From: Neurospora tetraspora
Lineage: Eukaryota > Ascomycota > Sordariomycetes > Sordariales > Sordariaceae
Direction of reading: 5' to 3'
NCBI RefSeq assembly: GCF_033439725.1
Contig: NW_026944386.1
Coordinates: 3,534,001 to 3,598,000 of the forward strand
DNA: 64,000 bases
Under the pieces are notes generated by a model. The model did not search any database and had not been told where the DNA came from. It saw nothing but the letters and a program-made list of their open reading frames with translations. A program made the position numbers and the translations under genes. This document shows positions 20,996 through 32,275 of this stretch, one piece after another. Positions within the stretch are counted from its first letter, which is position 1. Each line of letters starts with the position of its first letter.

Positions 20996-23373
20996 TGAAA
21001 GAGGAAGAGAGGGCTGGAAGCGCCATGAGCCATGCTCCTCCCATGCTCCTCACACACAACACCCGCCCAACAACACTCTGAACCGAGGCCATCCTATCCA
21101 CATGCAGCCCCCGACGGGAAGTCTAGGAGGAGATGGTGAACCTCATCTGTATCGATCAGTCCTGTGCTGTGGTAGGGCAAGCTCACAAGTCACAAGAAAA
21201 GCCCCTCGCCCCCTCCTCAGTACTTCTCCCCTCTGTTTCCCCTCTGTTCCAACGTTCCTCGGTGACGACGACAAGGATAGGGAAAGAAAAAAAAACAGAA
21301 AAAGGGAACGCAAAGGATGGTGACACCACTGTGAACGCAGACGGACAAAACTCTGTGGTTGGTTGGTTGGTTGGTTTCCGTCAAAACCCTCTTCACCACC
21401 ACGCCATCCACCACAGTCCAACACAGTCCATCACCTCCCCTGCTCCCCTGTCGATGCCTGTATGGTGCAGGCGCAAGCGCCCACACTGACCAATCATAGC
21501 CACAGATTCTGGGATGCAGACGCTATGCGGGCACACAAGTCACATCGCGTCTAATTCTTATTTTATACATAGAAACCGCACTTGGCCGAACTCGGTAGGT
21601 GGCTTGGATGATGGGCGGACCATCGAGAACATCGAGTCCCATCAGTTTCCTGTTTATCGATTGGATCTTCGAACTGATAGGCGCCGCAGCTGAGTCCGTC
21701 CTCTCTCACTCAGTTCCCGCCGCCGCCGCCAAACAGCTTCAGAGAAAGACAACTGCAGTGGAATGCCATGCCCTCCCACATGTTTCCCGCTGACGCTGCG
21801 TGTGGATGAGGATCGTCTTTTACCACGGGCATTCTCCTCACGCGAGTCGACGTTATAAACGCTCATCTTCTCCTTGAATCCGGCAAACGTGAAACTGTCG
21901 CATCGATTTTTCCTTTCCCCAGTACGTCCCCACATGGCCGGTCTAAAGTCGACCGAGGCTTTTCCTTTTTGCTGTTTTTCTTCCGAGGTAAATAGGATCG
22001 TATGGTCATGAGGGCATCATCAGTCATCGATACACCAGTTCTAGGTACCCCGTGCTTAAAAATACCTACCTATGTGAACAGGAACAGGGTATTCTTACGT
22101 TAGCCCGCCACCGCCAGGAGAAGAAGAAGAAGAAGTGGAAGTTTCCAAATTTGGCATCACAGAAGAACAAGAACAAGAAAAAAACGTGCTGTCTAGGCCT
22201 TGTGTTAGTTACCTCCAGTTCTCTGGGCACGGGCACGGCGGGGGGCGAGACCTTCGGAGAGACAAGCCGAGCCGAGAGACAACCACACCACCACCACCAA
22301 CACCACCAACATACGTTGACTGACGATGAACCCTACCTACAGCTTCGGCTGGGGCTGAAATCCACACTCCCACATAAGCAGACAGAGAGATCCGTACACA
22401 AAAACAATCCACGGTGTCAAATGTCGAACGATTGAGCCATCAATTTCCCAGATCTTCATTCCACGTCCATGTCCTCCTTTCTGCATTCGCATTTGACTTG
22501 ACTTGACTTGAGCCCTGCGTACGTACGTACGGGCCGATGCCAGAGAATGGAAAAGCCACCATGAAAACGCCGCCATGGGATGGGGGTTTGACATTGACAC
22601 ATCGGGTAGGGATTTGGCATGCACGTTTACGTGCGTTGGCTTTTAACGGACGATCCGAAAAATGATATGGGATTCATGGAAGTTAGGTAATGGCGAAAAT
22701 AGTACCGGATCGCTTGTTTTCCGCGGCATCGTCGTCGTCGCATCGTTGGATCCAGCTATCCAGCTCTCGCACAGACGGTTATCGGTTGCCCAAGATAGTA
22801 GTTCCGAAGAAGCCATGACTAGAAGGTATGTATCTTCATCGTCGCAAGTCGGAATGTCCGACTTCCGTCTGACTGAGCATGTGGATGGACTATGTACCTA
22901 CTCCATCCAGCCTGACCACTCCCGTCCCCTCCGCCGCGGCGCCGATGGGATCCGACCAGCTTCTATTTCCAGCACAAATGATTTGACCGCTAGTGTACAC
23001 TAGAAAGGTTCGGTGTGTGTCTGTAAGTTGTTCCTCTCACGTCCTAACCACGTGGTTGGACGAGCCGCATTCGTCATCATCACTTCCATATGTAGCTATC
23101 TCCAGTGGGATTGGCAGGTTCCTCAAAGATGGATGGATAGTAGCTTAGCTTCCTTCTTGTGCAGTGGGTGATCAAGTGTTGTCCCGTGATTATGATCTGC
23201 CATAATATCAGATCATGATTGGAAACAGTTTTCTTTTGCTATTAATACAGTCGGCCGTGATTTAGGTGTTGAGCGGTGATATGATTGCTTGCTTGCCTGC
23301 TGAATGCCACGCCGCCAAAGCCATGCAAGTCTTTCATTCTTACTTGGACTGTAAAAATGAATGACTCTCCTTC
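20996..23373. other. Gene-poor intergenic region
   Basis: About 2.4 kb between the second MITE and the 3' end of the Rrg9-like gene. Short ORFs lack recognisable motifs. A small hairpin, ATGATCTG/CAGATCAT, lies near 23190-23215. Otherwise nothing can be supported. Confidence 0.5.
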
Positions 23374-24378
23374 TCACAACAAGCTCCGATGAAGCTTGAC
23401 ATTCGCAATCTGGCGATCCTTAAACGTCTTCTCCTCCCCTTCCTTCCAGTATTTATTCGGTCTGATCCCCTGCTCTCGCCACTTCTTGGGCGGCTTCACG
23501 CCCAGCTCAGCATACCTCTGCCAGATCTGCGTGCCGCGCTTGAACCACCTCTCCTGGCGCTCAATCTCCTCGTCCGGGTCCGGCCGCCACTTGCTCCTGA
23601 GGATCCTGCGGATCGCCTCGGGCGACACCTGGAACTTGTTGGACAGCACCTCGGTCGTGTACTCCTCCGGAAACTGCTTGTGCAGCGCCCGGATGCCCTC
23701 CAGCGCGTCTGGGGATAGCTTCTTGAGCGGCTTCCAACCCTCAGGGAACTTTTCCTTCAGAGCGTTCTTCTGGTGCTGCCAGTCCCCGCGCTTGGGGTTG
23801 GACGGGTTGTACTTTTTGGGCTCCTCGAGTGACTCCCTCAGCTTTTGTTGCTGCCGCTCTTGCTTCCGCGCTTGCCTCTCGGCCTCGTCGGGCATCTCTT
23901 TGCCGGCTTTGGCGTAGAGTTCTCTCCTTTCCTCTTCTGGTAGATCTCTCCACCTGATCTTCTTCTTTGTAGACTCCGCGTTGTCTCCTTCTTCTTGGGT
24001 TGTGGGCGCTTCATCGCTTCGCTTGACCTTTCTAAACTCTCGAGGGTTGAAGTCTCGGCGTCTTGGAGGCTGCTCTCCCATCCAGTTAGGGTTGGCAGGA
24101 GCATTGGTTTTTCTGAAGAGCAGTTTCGGGGCTTTCGGTTTCTCTGTGGTCGTTGGCGGCTCAGCCTGGTTTGCCTCCTCGGAGACAGCCTCTGTGGAGT
24201 CGGTTCGGGCAGCGCGTGTTGTGTGTAGAGATCGTGTATGGAAAGGTAGAGATGTAGTCCTTGACCTGTGAATGCCGGAAAGCGCTCTTGGGGTGACTTG
24301 TTGAGATGAGGGTACTTGGATGTTGGCGACGTTTCGGACGAAGATCCGCAGCGCGGCGGTGTTGCAAGAGCAACTCAT
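23374..24378 (-). CDS. rrg9: Rrg9/neugrin-like mitochondrial protein
   Basis: A single exon on the minus strand, 334 aa, with ATG at 24378. The N-terminal ~60 residues are rich in Arg/Ser/Thr without acids (RSRTTSLPFHTRSLHTTRAA), a mitochondrial presequence. A highly charged Arg/Lys/Glu middle follows. The C-terminal third holds the neugrin/Rrg9 signature: LKEKFPEGWKPLKKLSPDAL, then IRALHKQFPEEYTTEVLSNKF, then VSPEAIRRILRSKWRP. This helix-turn-helix-like block is typical of the family. The closing WFKRGTQIWQRYAELGVKPP and KYWKEGEE are also characteristic of fungal Rrg9. By family it is required for respiratory growth and mitochondrial genome maintenance or mitoribosome function. It is divergent from the mpaB-like gene across ~1 kb. 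Confidence 0.9.
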   Translation of the reverse strand: MSCSCNTAALRIFVRNVANIQVPSSQQVTPRALSGIHRSRTTSLPFHTRSLHTTRAARTDSTEAVSEEANQAEPPTTTEKPKAPKLLFRKTNAPANPNWMGEQPPRRRDFNPREFRKVKRSDEAPTTQEEGDNAESTKKKIRWRDLPEEERRELYAKAGKEMPDEAERQARKQERQQQKLRESLEEPKKYNPSNPKRGDWQHQKNALKEKFPEGWKPLKKLSPDALEGIRALHKQFPEEYTTEVLSNKFQVSPEAIRRILRSKWRPDPDEEIERQERWFKRGTQIWQRYAELGVKPPKKWREQGIRPNKYWKEGEEKTFKDRQIANVKLHRSLL

Positions 24379-25425
24379 TGTGATATGACGGGCAGGAATA
24401 GTGAAGAGATGAGAGAGATAACTGCTGGGGAATCAAGATGGAGGCGACTCGGTGGGAGAGGAGCCTGAGGTGAGCGCGATGGCTTCAATTGTTGCGGTTC
24501 TGGAATTCTCGATGGAAATCTTAATGATCGCGACCACGATAAGATATCGACGTTAGCGGTTTCGAAAAATTTCCCCAGGGTCCTTGGACGCCAGAGGCCT
24601 TGCCTGCCCACTGAAACTCAACCTTATGGGGCATTTTGTTAGCGTGCATCGGTCTCCCCAGCAGCCGCCCCGTCGCGCAGCCGCCCTCCACCGGGCCCAC
24701 TTTGCTTATCTGGTATAAGTCTTATCGATAACGTCTCGCGCTTATCGGATGCCCTTTCGACTGCGTCAAATGTTGCATTTGAGCCCCTTGCATTGTTTAT
24801 ATTGTGTAACCTCAAACTTGAAGCTATCGTGATCATCTACGACCAGGATTGCTGACACTCTTCAATTTCATGTTGATAGTTTTAACTTGTCACCACGACA
24901 CAAGAGGACCGTGGACAGCATTTGGCCTCGGGCCATGCCGGGATGTCTTCCCCTACGATGACCAAAATGTGGGGAAGATACCATCAATGATTCCCTCAAC
25001 CATCATGGTGTCTTCAACTGGGACTTGTGGCGAATGCCACTGGTGTCCATGGCACATAAACATCTACATCTACATAGTACGAGTCACAGTTACCGGTTGA
25101 CAGGCCAAGTAGTTACCAAAGACAACGTATTCTACTCCGGCTCTTCTACCCTACATCGACGGGGACATCGCAATCCCGGTCATTGACAGTGAAGACATCG
25201 CCGAGAACCATTTCTTGGTAATTGGTATCCTGTTATGCCCGTTCCAATAAGGCCAAAGCAACCAGATTTCGCCTAATTTCTCACGTTTCTTTCAATATTA
25301 CAGAGACAGGCAAATTCGCCTAGTCAAGCTTTCAAGTGGAAAACGCCTCCTCTATAAGTCATGACGACTTGAGTCCATTGTTCAACGCTTCAAATATTCA
25401 AAAGCACCACAAAAGCCACTCAACC
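24379..25425. promoter_or_regulatory. Divergent promoter region, rrg9 / mpaB-like gene
   Basis: 1047 bases between two divergent start codons, containing both promoters and leaders. Short ORFs inside (for example around 24849-25100) show no motif or codon bias. Confidence 0.45.
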
Positions 25426-27216
25426 ATGTCCCCCAGCAACCCCAACCCCAACCGCAAAGACGTTTGGGGCTACACCTTCGACTGGACCCCTTCCCACCTC
25501 ACAGCCACCGACCTCCACCCTCTCACCCTCTCCTACGACAAACTAACCAACGACTGTCTCGACGAATTCGACAAACTCGGCCTAACATCCTCTTCCTCCC
25601 TTCCTTCTTCTTCTTCTTCTTCTTCTTCTTCTTCTTCTTCTTCTTCTTCTTCTTCTTCTTCTTCTTCTTCCTCCTCTTCTTCCTCCTCCTCCTCCTCCTC
25701 CTCCTGCTCCTCCTGCTCCTCCTCTTCCTCCCCCTCCTCTAGACCTTCTTCCCATCCCAACACCAACACCACTAGCAACACCAACGGCAGCAATAATGCC
25801 TGCTGCCCCCTCCACCAAACCGACTTCCTCCACCTCCTCCAGCACCACCACTACCACCACCCCTCCTCCTCCCCCTCTCTCTCCCGTCTCTGGACACAAC
25901 TAACCACCGTCCCGCCCTGGGTCTCCTACCCGCAAATCGCGCGCGGCCAAGCCGTGTTCTACCGATACGCCGGGCCCGCCATCACCTCGTTAACCTTCCA
26001 TTCCCTCTTAGGGGGGATGGCTTCAGCCCGTGTAGTCGAAACCCTAGCGAGAACGGGTGGGTTCGGGACGAGAGTCGCGAGAAGAAGACTGCTGGAGACG
26101 TTTCAGCATATTCTGGATGTCACGGAGGGAGTGGAGTCGATGAAGCCTCCTGGTGGGAGGGGGTGGAGGAGTACGGTGAGGGTGAGGTTTTTGCATGGCA
26201 TGGTGAGGAGGCGGATTTTGGGGTTGAGTAAGAAGAAGAAGGAGGATGGACGGGGAGGAGGATACTATGATGCTGAGAAGCTCGGAGTGCCGATTAATGA
26301 TTTAGACAGCATCGGCACCATCGCCTCTTTTTCCTCGGCCCTCATCTGGATGGGTTTACCGAGACAAGGCATCTTTTTGACTTCTCAAGAAATAAAAGAT
26401 TATCTGGCGCTGTGGCGGTACGTGGCTTATCTTATTGGTGTACCGGACACCATCACCATCACCATCCCTTCTTCGTCCTCCGATGGTCATAGTACCCAAA
26501 GAAAAATCACGCCTTTCGGAAGCGCTCAGGAAGCTAAGATGGTGATCGAGTCAATCATGCTCTCGGAACTCAGCGACCCCAGCGAGACGTCAGCTGTTCT
26601 GGCCAACAACATCATCGCCGCGCTGGCGAACCAGCCACCGCTGCGCAGCTCCGCGTCCTTTCTCAGGGCGCAAGCGTACTGGTTAAATGGCTCCAGCCTA
26701 TGTCAGACTTTAAAAATCCCCAAGCCGCCGGTTTTTTATAAAATGTTGGTAGGCAGTCAGTGTTCGTTCTTTATGGTATTTTGTTATCTGCGGCAGATGC
26801 ATTATTTGTTGTTGCGTTGGGTTCCTCCGTGGGACAGCAACGAAAAGAATGATGAAGAGGGTGGGGTTACTGCTGGACAAACACAGGAACGATACAAGAG
26901 GGTGAGAAGGCTGATGAGGAATGTGGTCGTTGAGATGGCTGGGGGGAAGGAGGCGGAGTTTGGGTTTGAGTGGGTGCCGGAAAGGGGGAAGTATACGGGT
27001 TCTGAGAGGGGTGAGGAGGATGAAGAAGAAGGAGATGGGAAGGGGAAGGGGAGGTTGAGAAGGAAGGGTTGGTGGGAATGGATTGTTAGCAGGAATGGTG
27101 GCTCGGAGTTCAGGAGTCTGAAGACGTTTTTGGTTGCGAGTACAGTTGTCGGCTGTCTGGTCTGGATTGGAGTTAGGGGGTTGTTATTTGGGACGATGCC
27201 TTTGTTTCGTCGATGA
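25426..27216 (+). CDS. mpaB/DUF2236-family oxygenase-like membrane protein with long poly-Ser tract
   Basis: A single exon, 596 aa. ATG at 25426 is chosen because it has a good fungal context (CAACCATGTCC) and is the first ATG of the frame. The further upstream opening begins at a GTG. The N-terminus (KDVWGYTFDWTPSHLTATDL) leads into roughly 45 consecutive Ser encoded by a TCT/TCC microsatellite. From about residue 165 the DUF2236/mpaB pattern appears: WVSYPQIARGQAVFYRYAGP, then SLTFHSLLGG, RVVETLARTGGFGTR, and RVRFLHGMVRR with the conserved Arg-His. INDLDSIGTIASFSSALIWMGLPRQGI and DYLALWRYVAYLIGVPD follow. By family these are haem-dependent, ER-associated oxygenases related to fungal MpaB' and rubber oxygenase. 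The substrate here is unknown. A C-terminal hydrophobic segment (FLVASTVVGCLVWIGVRG) is a probable membrane anchor. Confidence 0.88.
   Translation: MSPSNPNPNRKDVWGYTFDWTPSHLTATDLHPLTLSYDKLTNDCLDEFDKLGLTSSSSLPSSSSSSSSSSSSSSSSSSSSSSSSSSSSSSSSSCSSCSSSSSPSSRPSSHPNTNTTSNTNGSNNACCPLHQTDFLHLLQHHHYHHPSSSPSLSRLWTQLTTVPPWVSYPQIARGQAVFYRYAGPAITSLTFHSLLGGMASARVVETLARTGGFGTRVARRRLLETFQHILDVTEGVESMKPPGGRGWRSTVRVRFLHGMVRRRILGLSKKKKEDGRGGGYYDAEKLGVPINDLDSIGTIASFSSALIWMGLPRQGIFLTSQEIKDYLALWRYVAYLIGVPDTITITIPSSSSDGHSTQRKITPFGSAQEAKMVIESIMLSELSDPSETSAVLANNIIAALANQPPLRSSASFLRAQAYWLNGSSLCQTLKIPKPPVFYKMLVGSQCSFFMVFCYLRQMHYLLLRWVPPWDSNEKNDEEGGVTAGQTQERYKRVRRLMRNVVVEMAGGKEAEFGFEWVPERGKYTGSERGEEDEEEGDGKGKGRLRRKGWWEWIVSRNGGSEFRSLKTFLVASTVVGCLVWIGVRGLLFGTMPLFRR
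25601..25735. repeat. TTC/TCT-TCC microsatellite encoding poly-Ser
   Basis: About 135 bases of nearly pure TCT, then TCC, units. In the mpaB-like gene frame they encode a Ser tract of about 45 residues with a few Cys and Pro at its end. They give poly-Phe or poly-Leu in the other two frames. Confidence 0.93.
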
Positions 27217-27820
27217 TGGTTTAGGCTGAAGACCTTTGGGTTGGCGTATTGCTGGGTTTTGGAATGCATTGGGAGTTAAAGGCGTTGTCAAAACTCGGGT
27301 CAATAATCATGATATCGGAGGGACTGTGATGAATTTACAGAAGTATACCAACGAAAGGTGGACGAGATGGCTCGAGCCATAGTCGGTTGTCTACCATTCA
27401 CACCTGTCATGTCACTATCAAAACAACATAGATATTTGCATGCTAGAGTTGATATACACTACTTTATTTGTATACTATCATATGCTCTCTATCCATGAGC
27501 CTATGCTCCAGACTGACTGAATAAATATTGCAAACCCAGTTTTTGTTTACCCCGAACAAATATGCAAACATGCTTTGACGATGCCCATGACTTGCTTTCC
27601 TCTACCCATCCAGTTTGTGCTAATGCTGGTAATGGTGGAAAATATGTTGCTCGTCCAGTAATCCGGGAACACCAACACCTAAACGCCCATGCCCGCCAAC
27701 CTTGACATCCGATTATGTGATTGATCCTTTCCTTGCGTGAGAACAATTGATAGAATATGATATTAGAGTCGTGGAAAAAGAGAGTTAAGAAAAGAAAAGA
27801 GTCGCTCGCTCGTTCGTCGC
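27217..27820. other. Convergent intergenic spacer
   Basis: About 600 bases between the 3' ends of the mpaB-like gene (+) and calcipressin (-), accounted for by 3' UTRs. No other feature was seen. Confidence 0.55.
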
Positions 27821-28753
27821 TCAAGCATCGTGCATCAACTCGACAGGCGGCCTCGCGGTATGGGCAAAGATGGGCTTCGTCCTGGGAGATTCCGACACGG
27901 GGCTCATATCGATATCGCCATCGGCATCCGCCTCGTCCGTCATGTCGTCAACAGTGACACAAGGCAAGTCGACCGCCGGGCCGGCCTTGCCATTGCTAGT
28001 CTTGACATTCTTGTCAGGCTGGAAGATGAGCGTCGAGCTGCGACTCCTGTTCTTCCTCGCGTTCTCCTTGAAGTCACCACCGGCACCGGCACCGGGCCTG
28101 CTGCTGCCGCCATCGGAAGCCGGGGAAACGGGGACCTTGACATCGGCGTCAATGCCGTTGGGGTTGTTGTGGTGCCTCAGCTTGGCGAGCGCCTCGGCGA
28201 GATCCTCGGCGTGCACCATGGTGTTGGGGGCATCCTCCATGCGCTGCTCCCAGTCGTGGGGAGGGCTCGGGGGCGGGCTGATGAAGAAGAGCTTGCCGGC
28301 GTCGGGCAGGGCCAAGTGCTTGTCGGCGGCGGATACGTCGATGGGGGTGGGCTGGCCAAAGTAGACGCGGCAGCGCTCGCCGAGGATGGCCTCACCGTCC
28401 CAGACGGAGCGGACGGCGATGGCGGCTTGCTCGTCGAAGAAGGTGACGATGATGCGGCGGAAAGACTTGAGTGGCGACCAGGCGAAGATGGGTGCCGTTT
28501 GGCTGATGAGATCGCGGATGGTCTGGAGGTTGTCGGCGGAGAAGACGTCGAGCGAGTTGATGTTTGTAAAGATTAGCGTGTTGGAAGGCGGCGTGGGCTG
28601 GCTGAGGGGAGGAAGGTTGGAGAGATCGAGGCTGAGAGACGAGCCATGCCTCGAGGAGCGGCCGGTAGAGGAGCGGGAGAGAGAAGCAGGGCGGAGATCT
28701 GGGGACTGCTGGAGCTGCTGCTCGCTGGTCACTTCTTGTTGTTGGGGCTCCAT
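27821..28753 (-). CDS. rcn1: Calcipressin (regulator of calcineurin)
   Basis: A single exon on the minus strand, 310 aa. An RNA-recognition-like fold is seen: NTLIFTNINSLDVFSADNLQ, then IFAWSPLKSFRRIIVTFFDE, AAIAVRSVWDGEAILGERC, and RVYFGQPTPID. The family hallmark FLISPPxSPP appears as KLFFISPPPSPPHDWEQRME. In the family this serine-proline box is phosphorylated and contacts calcineurin. Further downstream LPCVTVDD resembles the C-terminal calcineurin-binding motif. By family the protein binds and modulates the Ca2+/calmodulin phosphatase calcineurin. The N-terminus is Gln/Ser-rich and likely disordered. An upstream region of more than 3 kb without a gene suggests a long leader or complex promoter. 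Confidence 0.93.
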   Translation of the reverse strand: MEPQQQEVTSEQQLQQSPDLRPASLSRSSTGRSSRHGSSLSLDLSNLPPLSQPTPPSNTLIFTNINSLDVFSADNLQTIRDLISQTAPIFAWSPLKSFRRIIVTFFDEQAAIAVRSVWDGEAILGERCRVYFGQPTPIDVSAADKHLALPDAGKLFFISPPPSPPHDWEQRMEDAPNTMVHAEDLAEALAKLRHHNNPNGIDADVKVPVSPASDGGSSRPGAGAGGDFKENARKNRSRSSTLIFQPDKNVKTSNGKAGPAVDLPCVTVDDMTDEADADGDIDMSPVSESPRTKPIFAHTARPPVELMHDA

Positions 28754-31700
28754 TGTGGTGGTTGTGATTGTGTGGTGGGTGTTTAGAAGTTGTTGATGTA
28801 ATAGCGGCGGGGACTTGGCAAGTCAGTGCTCGAGTTGGGCGCACAGAGATGGTCTTATCTTCGAGATAGTATGGTAGGATGGGTTCCGAGTTGTTGGAGA
28901 GAAAAGGCAGGAGAGAGTTGGACGGGTATCCGAGATGTGTTTATATTGATTGCAGTGAAGCTTGTTGAACGAAAGCGGAAGGTTGTTGGAGGGACAGGAT
29001 GGATGGTCGTTGGCGATAACAGCGGAGTCCTGACCAGGTTGCAGATGCAGGCACGCAAGGCTCGGCAGGGTCGTTTGAATGCGGTGAAACAGAAGAGGCG
29101 CGCGCAATGTGGTGGAGAATTGATCACCCGCTGGGGAATCGCCGTACAGGGGGAAGGTACCTTGAGAGCTTGACTACAGGGGGCTCGGACGGGGTAGGTA
29201 CCTGGCAAGGCCAGCAAAGCCGCCCTGGAAGATGGAGTTGAATGGATGACGATGGATGCTGGTTGGATGGCTGAGCATGTCTCTCCAGAGTGGTGACATG
29301 TGTTCGCCAAAGAGTTGCCAATTGTGCCAAGCCCCTGGAGATGCTTTACCTACGAGTTCGTCTTTTCTTTGATCCGGGCCGTCTAGACGATGTCTGTCCG
29401 TTCTGGACATCCGTCCGCGACCTCCTCGCCACCTGCTGTACAATATACCCCTGGTATGTTTGTTAGTTTGGTACAAAAAACGCCTATCTCCACTCTCGAG
29501 CCATTGAAAGTAGAAAAGCATTCGGGCTTCGAGCGGACAGGTGCCGTAGGGGATTGCCCTCCTATATCTTCCAATCTTTGGGAGCTCGAAGGAGACGGAT
29601 AGAGGCATAAAAAAGAGGCTTCTGTGGCGTATTAAGCCCTGGTCATTGTCCGACACTGCAAACGAAGACCAATTTGAGGCCAATGAGAACTCCAAATGCC
29701 CCCTGCTCAACCTATAGCCGAAGAACCAAACTAACAAACAAACCAGTATTGAATTGTATGCACCGCCCTGACCCTCACGTTTTGATATCAATCTCCATAC
29801 AATACTTTGTACCCGGTTGCCGGATAAATGCAGAGACGGGAAGAGAAAGCTGGAAAACTGGGGAGGCAAAACGTGAGACAAAGCGTATAACTAAACAAAC
29901 ACCGCCAAAATCCGAATGGAACTGTACATTACTAACCAAGTAGTAAGAAAGAGATGACCCTCATGACGTTTTGATTGGCCATCATCCATCACAACCTCAA
30001 AGTCTCAACACTCAGCGAGACGCCTCAGCCCTGGATCTGGAAAGTGGAAAGTCTCCACTGTGACGCCCAGACCACTCAGACGCCCTACGAACGGCGATTC
30101 CAAACACTGTAAGCTGCTTGGAGAGCAGTGGTTGTCGGTGGCTCTCGCCGTCTCGTTGAGATTCATTTTTGCACAGCCTCAACGGCACCTGCTCTGGATC
30201 CGGCACCGAACCCCATCTTCGCGCTGTTGTGGGTGAGTGAGGGTCTGAGGGAGCACACACACGGTCACTGCACTTTTGTTCGGATCGTCCGGCGTGCCTA
30301 TCAGTATTCGTCGCAACTAAAGAGAAATGTGCACTAACACGTTTGCGGCGCATTTGCTAGGGGATCTGATGGGATATCTAGGTAGCGTGCGGTGCACTGC
30401 ATTTCCCCCGTTTGCAGGTAAGGTACGAGGCACAATTGAGGGCTCCCATTTAACAGGTGTTAGGGGATACTTGGAGTTGGCCGTCATTCACGGTGACAAC
30501 GCTTGTATTTAACTAACATCTCATATCATCCAATCTCAATCTCAACCTCATCTTCCGCCCGCGCCGCCATGCTCAGCACGCTGACGAGGTTCCAGGTTTC
30601 GCTTGTCAACAACTCCCGTCCCCCATGGGATATGAGGCTCAGACTTGGCTTCGCAATGAAATTCGTCAAGATTCCCATCATTCAGCACACGTGAAATCTC
30701 CATTACCAGCCAGCCCCATGGACATTGTTCTCATATGAGCAAGATTGAAAACTAGTACAAAGCCACTCCCTCAGTTCATCAAAGCCTGTAAAACCCGATC
30801 CATATCCCAGCCTATTAACTGAACCCACCGCTATGATTGCCTCCTATTTTGCTCAGCCTTCACTGTTGGGCGTAGTCAGAGGACTCTTAACAAGTCCAAC
30901 GACTACAGCCCAACCAAGACAAGGGAACCATAACCCCGGTTGCTGTCATGATCCAAGACAAGATGTAGTCATTTGAGCAACGCCAATAGGAACAGGTTAG
31001 TAGTGTAGATTCGTCTCCCGATCGATGAGGAGATTTCTCCAGACTGTTGGCGCAAACTTAAAAGTAAAAGTCTCTAATACAAGTGGAAAACCCAAGAAAG
31101 AAACCTCAAGAAAACTCCGCTTGCACAGCCCCCTTTTCCCCTCTTCGGCTCTTCCAACAACAACAACAACCTTGAACAGCTTAGCAGGTACCCGGCACTA
31201 ACAGCGAAACCTCAGCGGACGTGCACTTTCAACTCCATTGGAGTCCTCAAACTCAAGCCTGTCAATAACACATTCTACGCCACAACAAGGCGCAGCAAAG
31301 AAGGCAGGCAAGCTGAGGCATAAGATGATTCTGTTAAAAATGTTGAATTATCGTCAGCTACATACATACAGTACCTGCCTCTCAACAAGACCACAGATAT
31401 ATGGTCTAGATAGTGGCTTGTTGGTACAAGTCGGTTGTTTTTTCCCCTCAAATCCGGGGTTTGTACTAGTATCCATCCTACTGGTACATACCGTTGGGAC
31501 CCGTCAAGTGTGTGAACTAACACCCTCGAAATTTTAACCCATCATTGAAGGAATGTACGGTTCATGCGCCCTTTCGGTCTTGTCTTGCAGCTTACTGTTA
31601 ACCGACATAACCTCTCTCGGGGCTCGGGTGATCATCCCGAAAACTTATCGCCGTTGGTTTCCTCCTTTCGGTGACTTCGTGTGCATTACATATCTCCGAC

Positions 31701-32275
31701 TATGTAACATGACATACTTATCTTGTTGTGACTATATCGTGGCTGAGCGGGAGGGGAAAAGGGAGGAGGAGTGAGGAGATGGTTGTGCTTAGTTCGGCCG
31801 CCGCTCGGATGATAGGATATGGCAGGTGTCTGACGGACGGTGAGAGAAAAGGATGAAGGGAAATACACCGAAGCTTGAAGGACGGTTGTCGCTTTGGGTA
31901 TCTACACACCGTAAGAACAAGTGTACATCTTAGGTGGGCGAATAGAATGGTAATATTTGCGGAAAATAAAAGTCGAGGTGAACTGGGAGGTGAAGAGAGA
32001 TAATAGACGACATAGCAACATATCCAAACTGCGTGACTTTACCCAAGGCAGGATGTTGACAGGCATATACACACATTCAAGACACAGAAAGCATAGAGTT
32101 GTGTGAGAAAAGAACGGATGCAATTCCCTAAACAGTATATATATAACCCGACCAAAGATAAAACCAACGAGAGATATCATTCATCTTTTTGTTCCCATGC
32201 AAACGCCGTTCATTAAGCCCTGGTTTTTACCCTTAACGCGCACGTCTAGTCTATTAGCCAAACAGACAACGTAAT
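28754..32275. other. 3.5-kb gene-poor region upstream of calcipressin
   Basis: No convincing gene. A 236-codon minus-strand reading (29881-29174) starts at a non-ATG codon, with no motif or codon bias. The left part probably carries the calcipressin promoter and leader. The right ~300 bases are the 3' flank of tsr1. No tRNA, 5S rRNA or inverted-repeat element was detected by eye. Confidence 0.5.

Noticed and set aside
23190-23216. Hairpin with 8-bp arms (ATGATCTG/CAGATCAT)
   Set aside because: Too short to distinguish from chance. No flanking duplication or associated feature.
25464-25742. Poly-Phe/poly-Leu and antisense poly-Glu/poly-Arg ORFs
   Set aside because: Alternative frames of the TCT/TCC microsatellite. 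Only the poly-Ser frame continues into a recognisable protein.
29174-29881. 236-codon minus-strand reading upstream of calcipressin
   Set aside because: It begins at TTG, not ATG, has no domain, and sits in the leader/promoter region.
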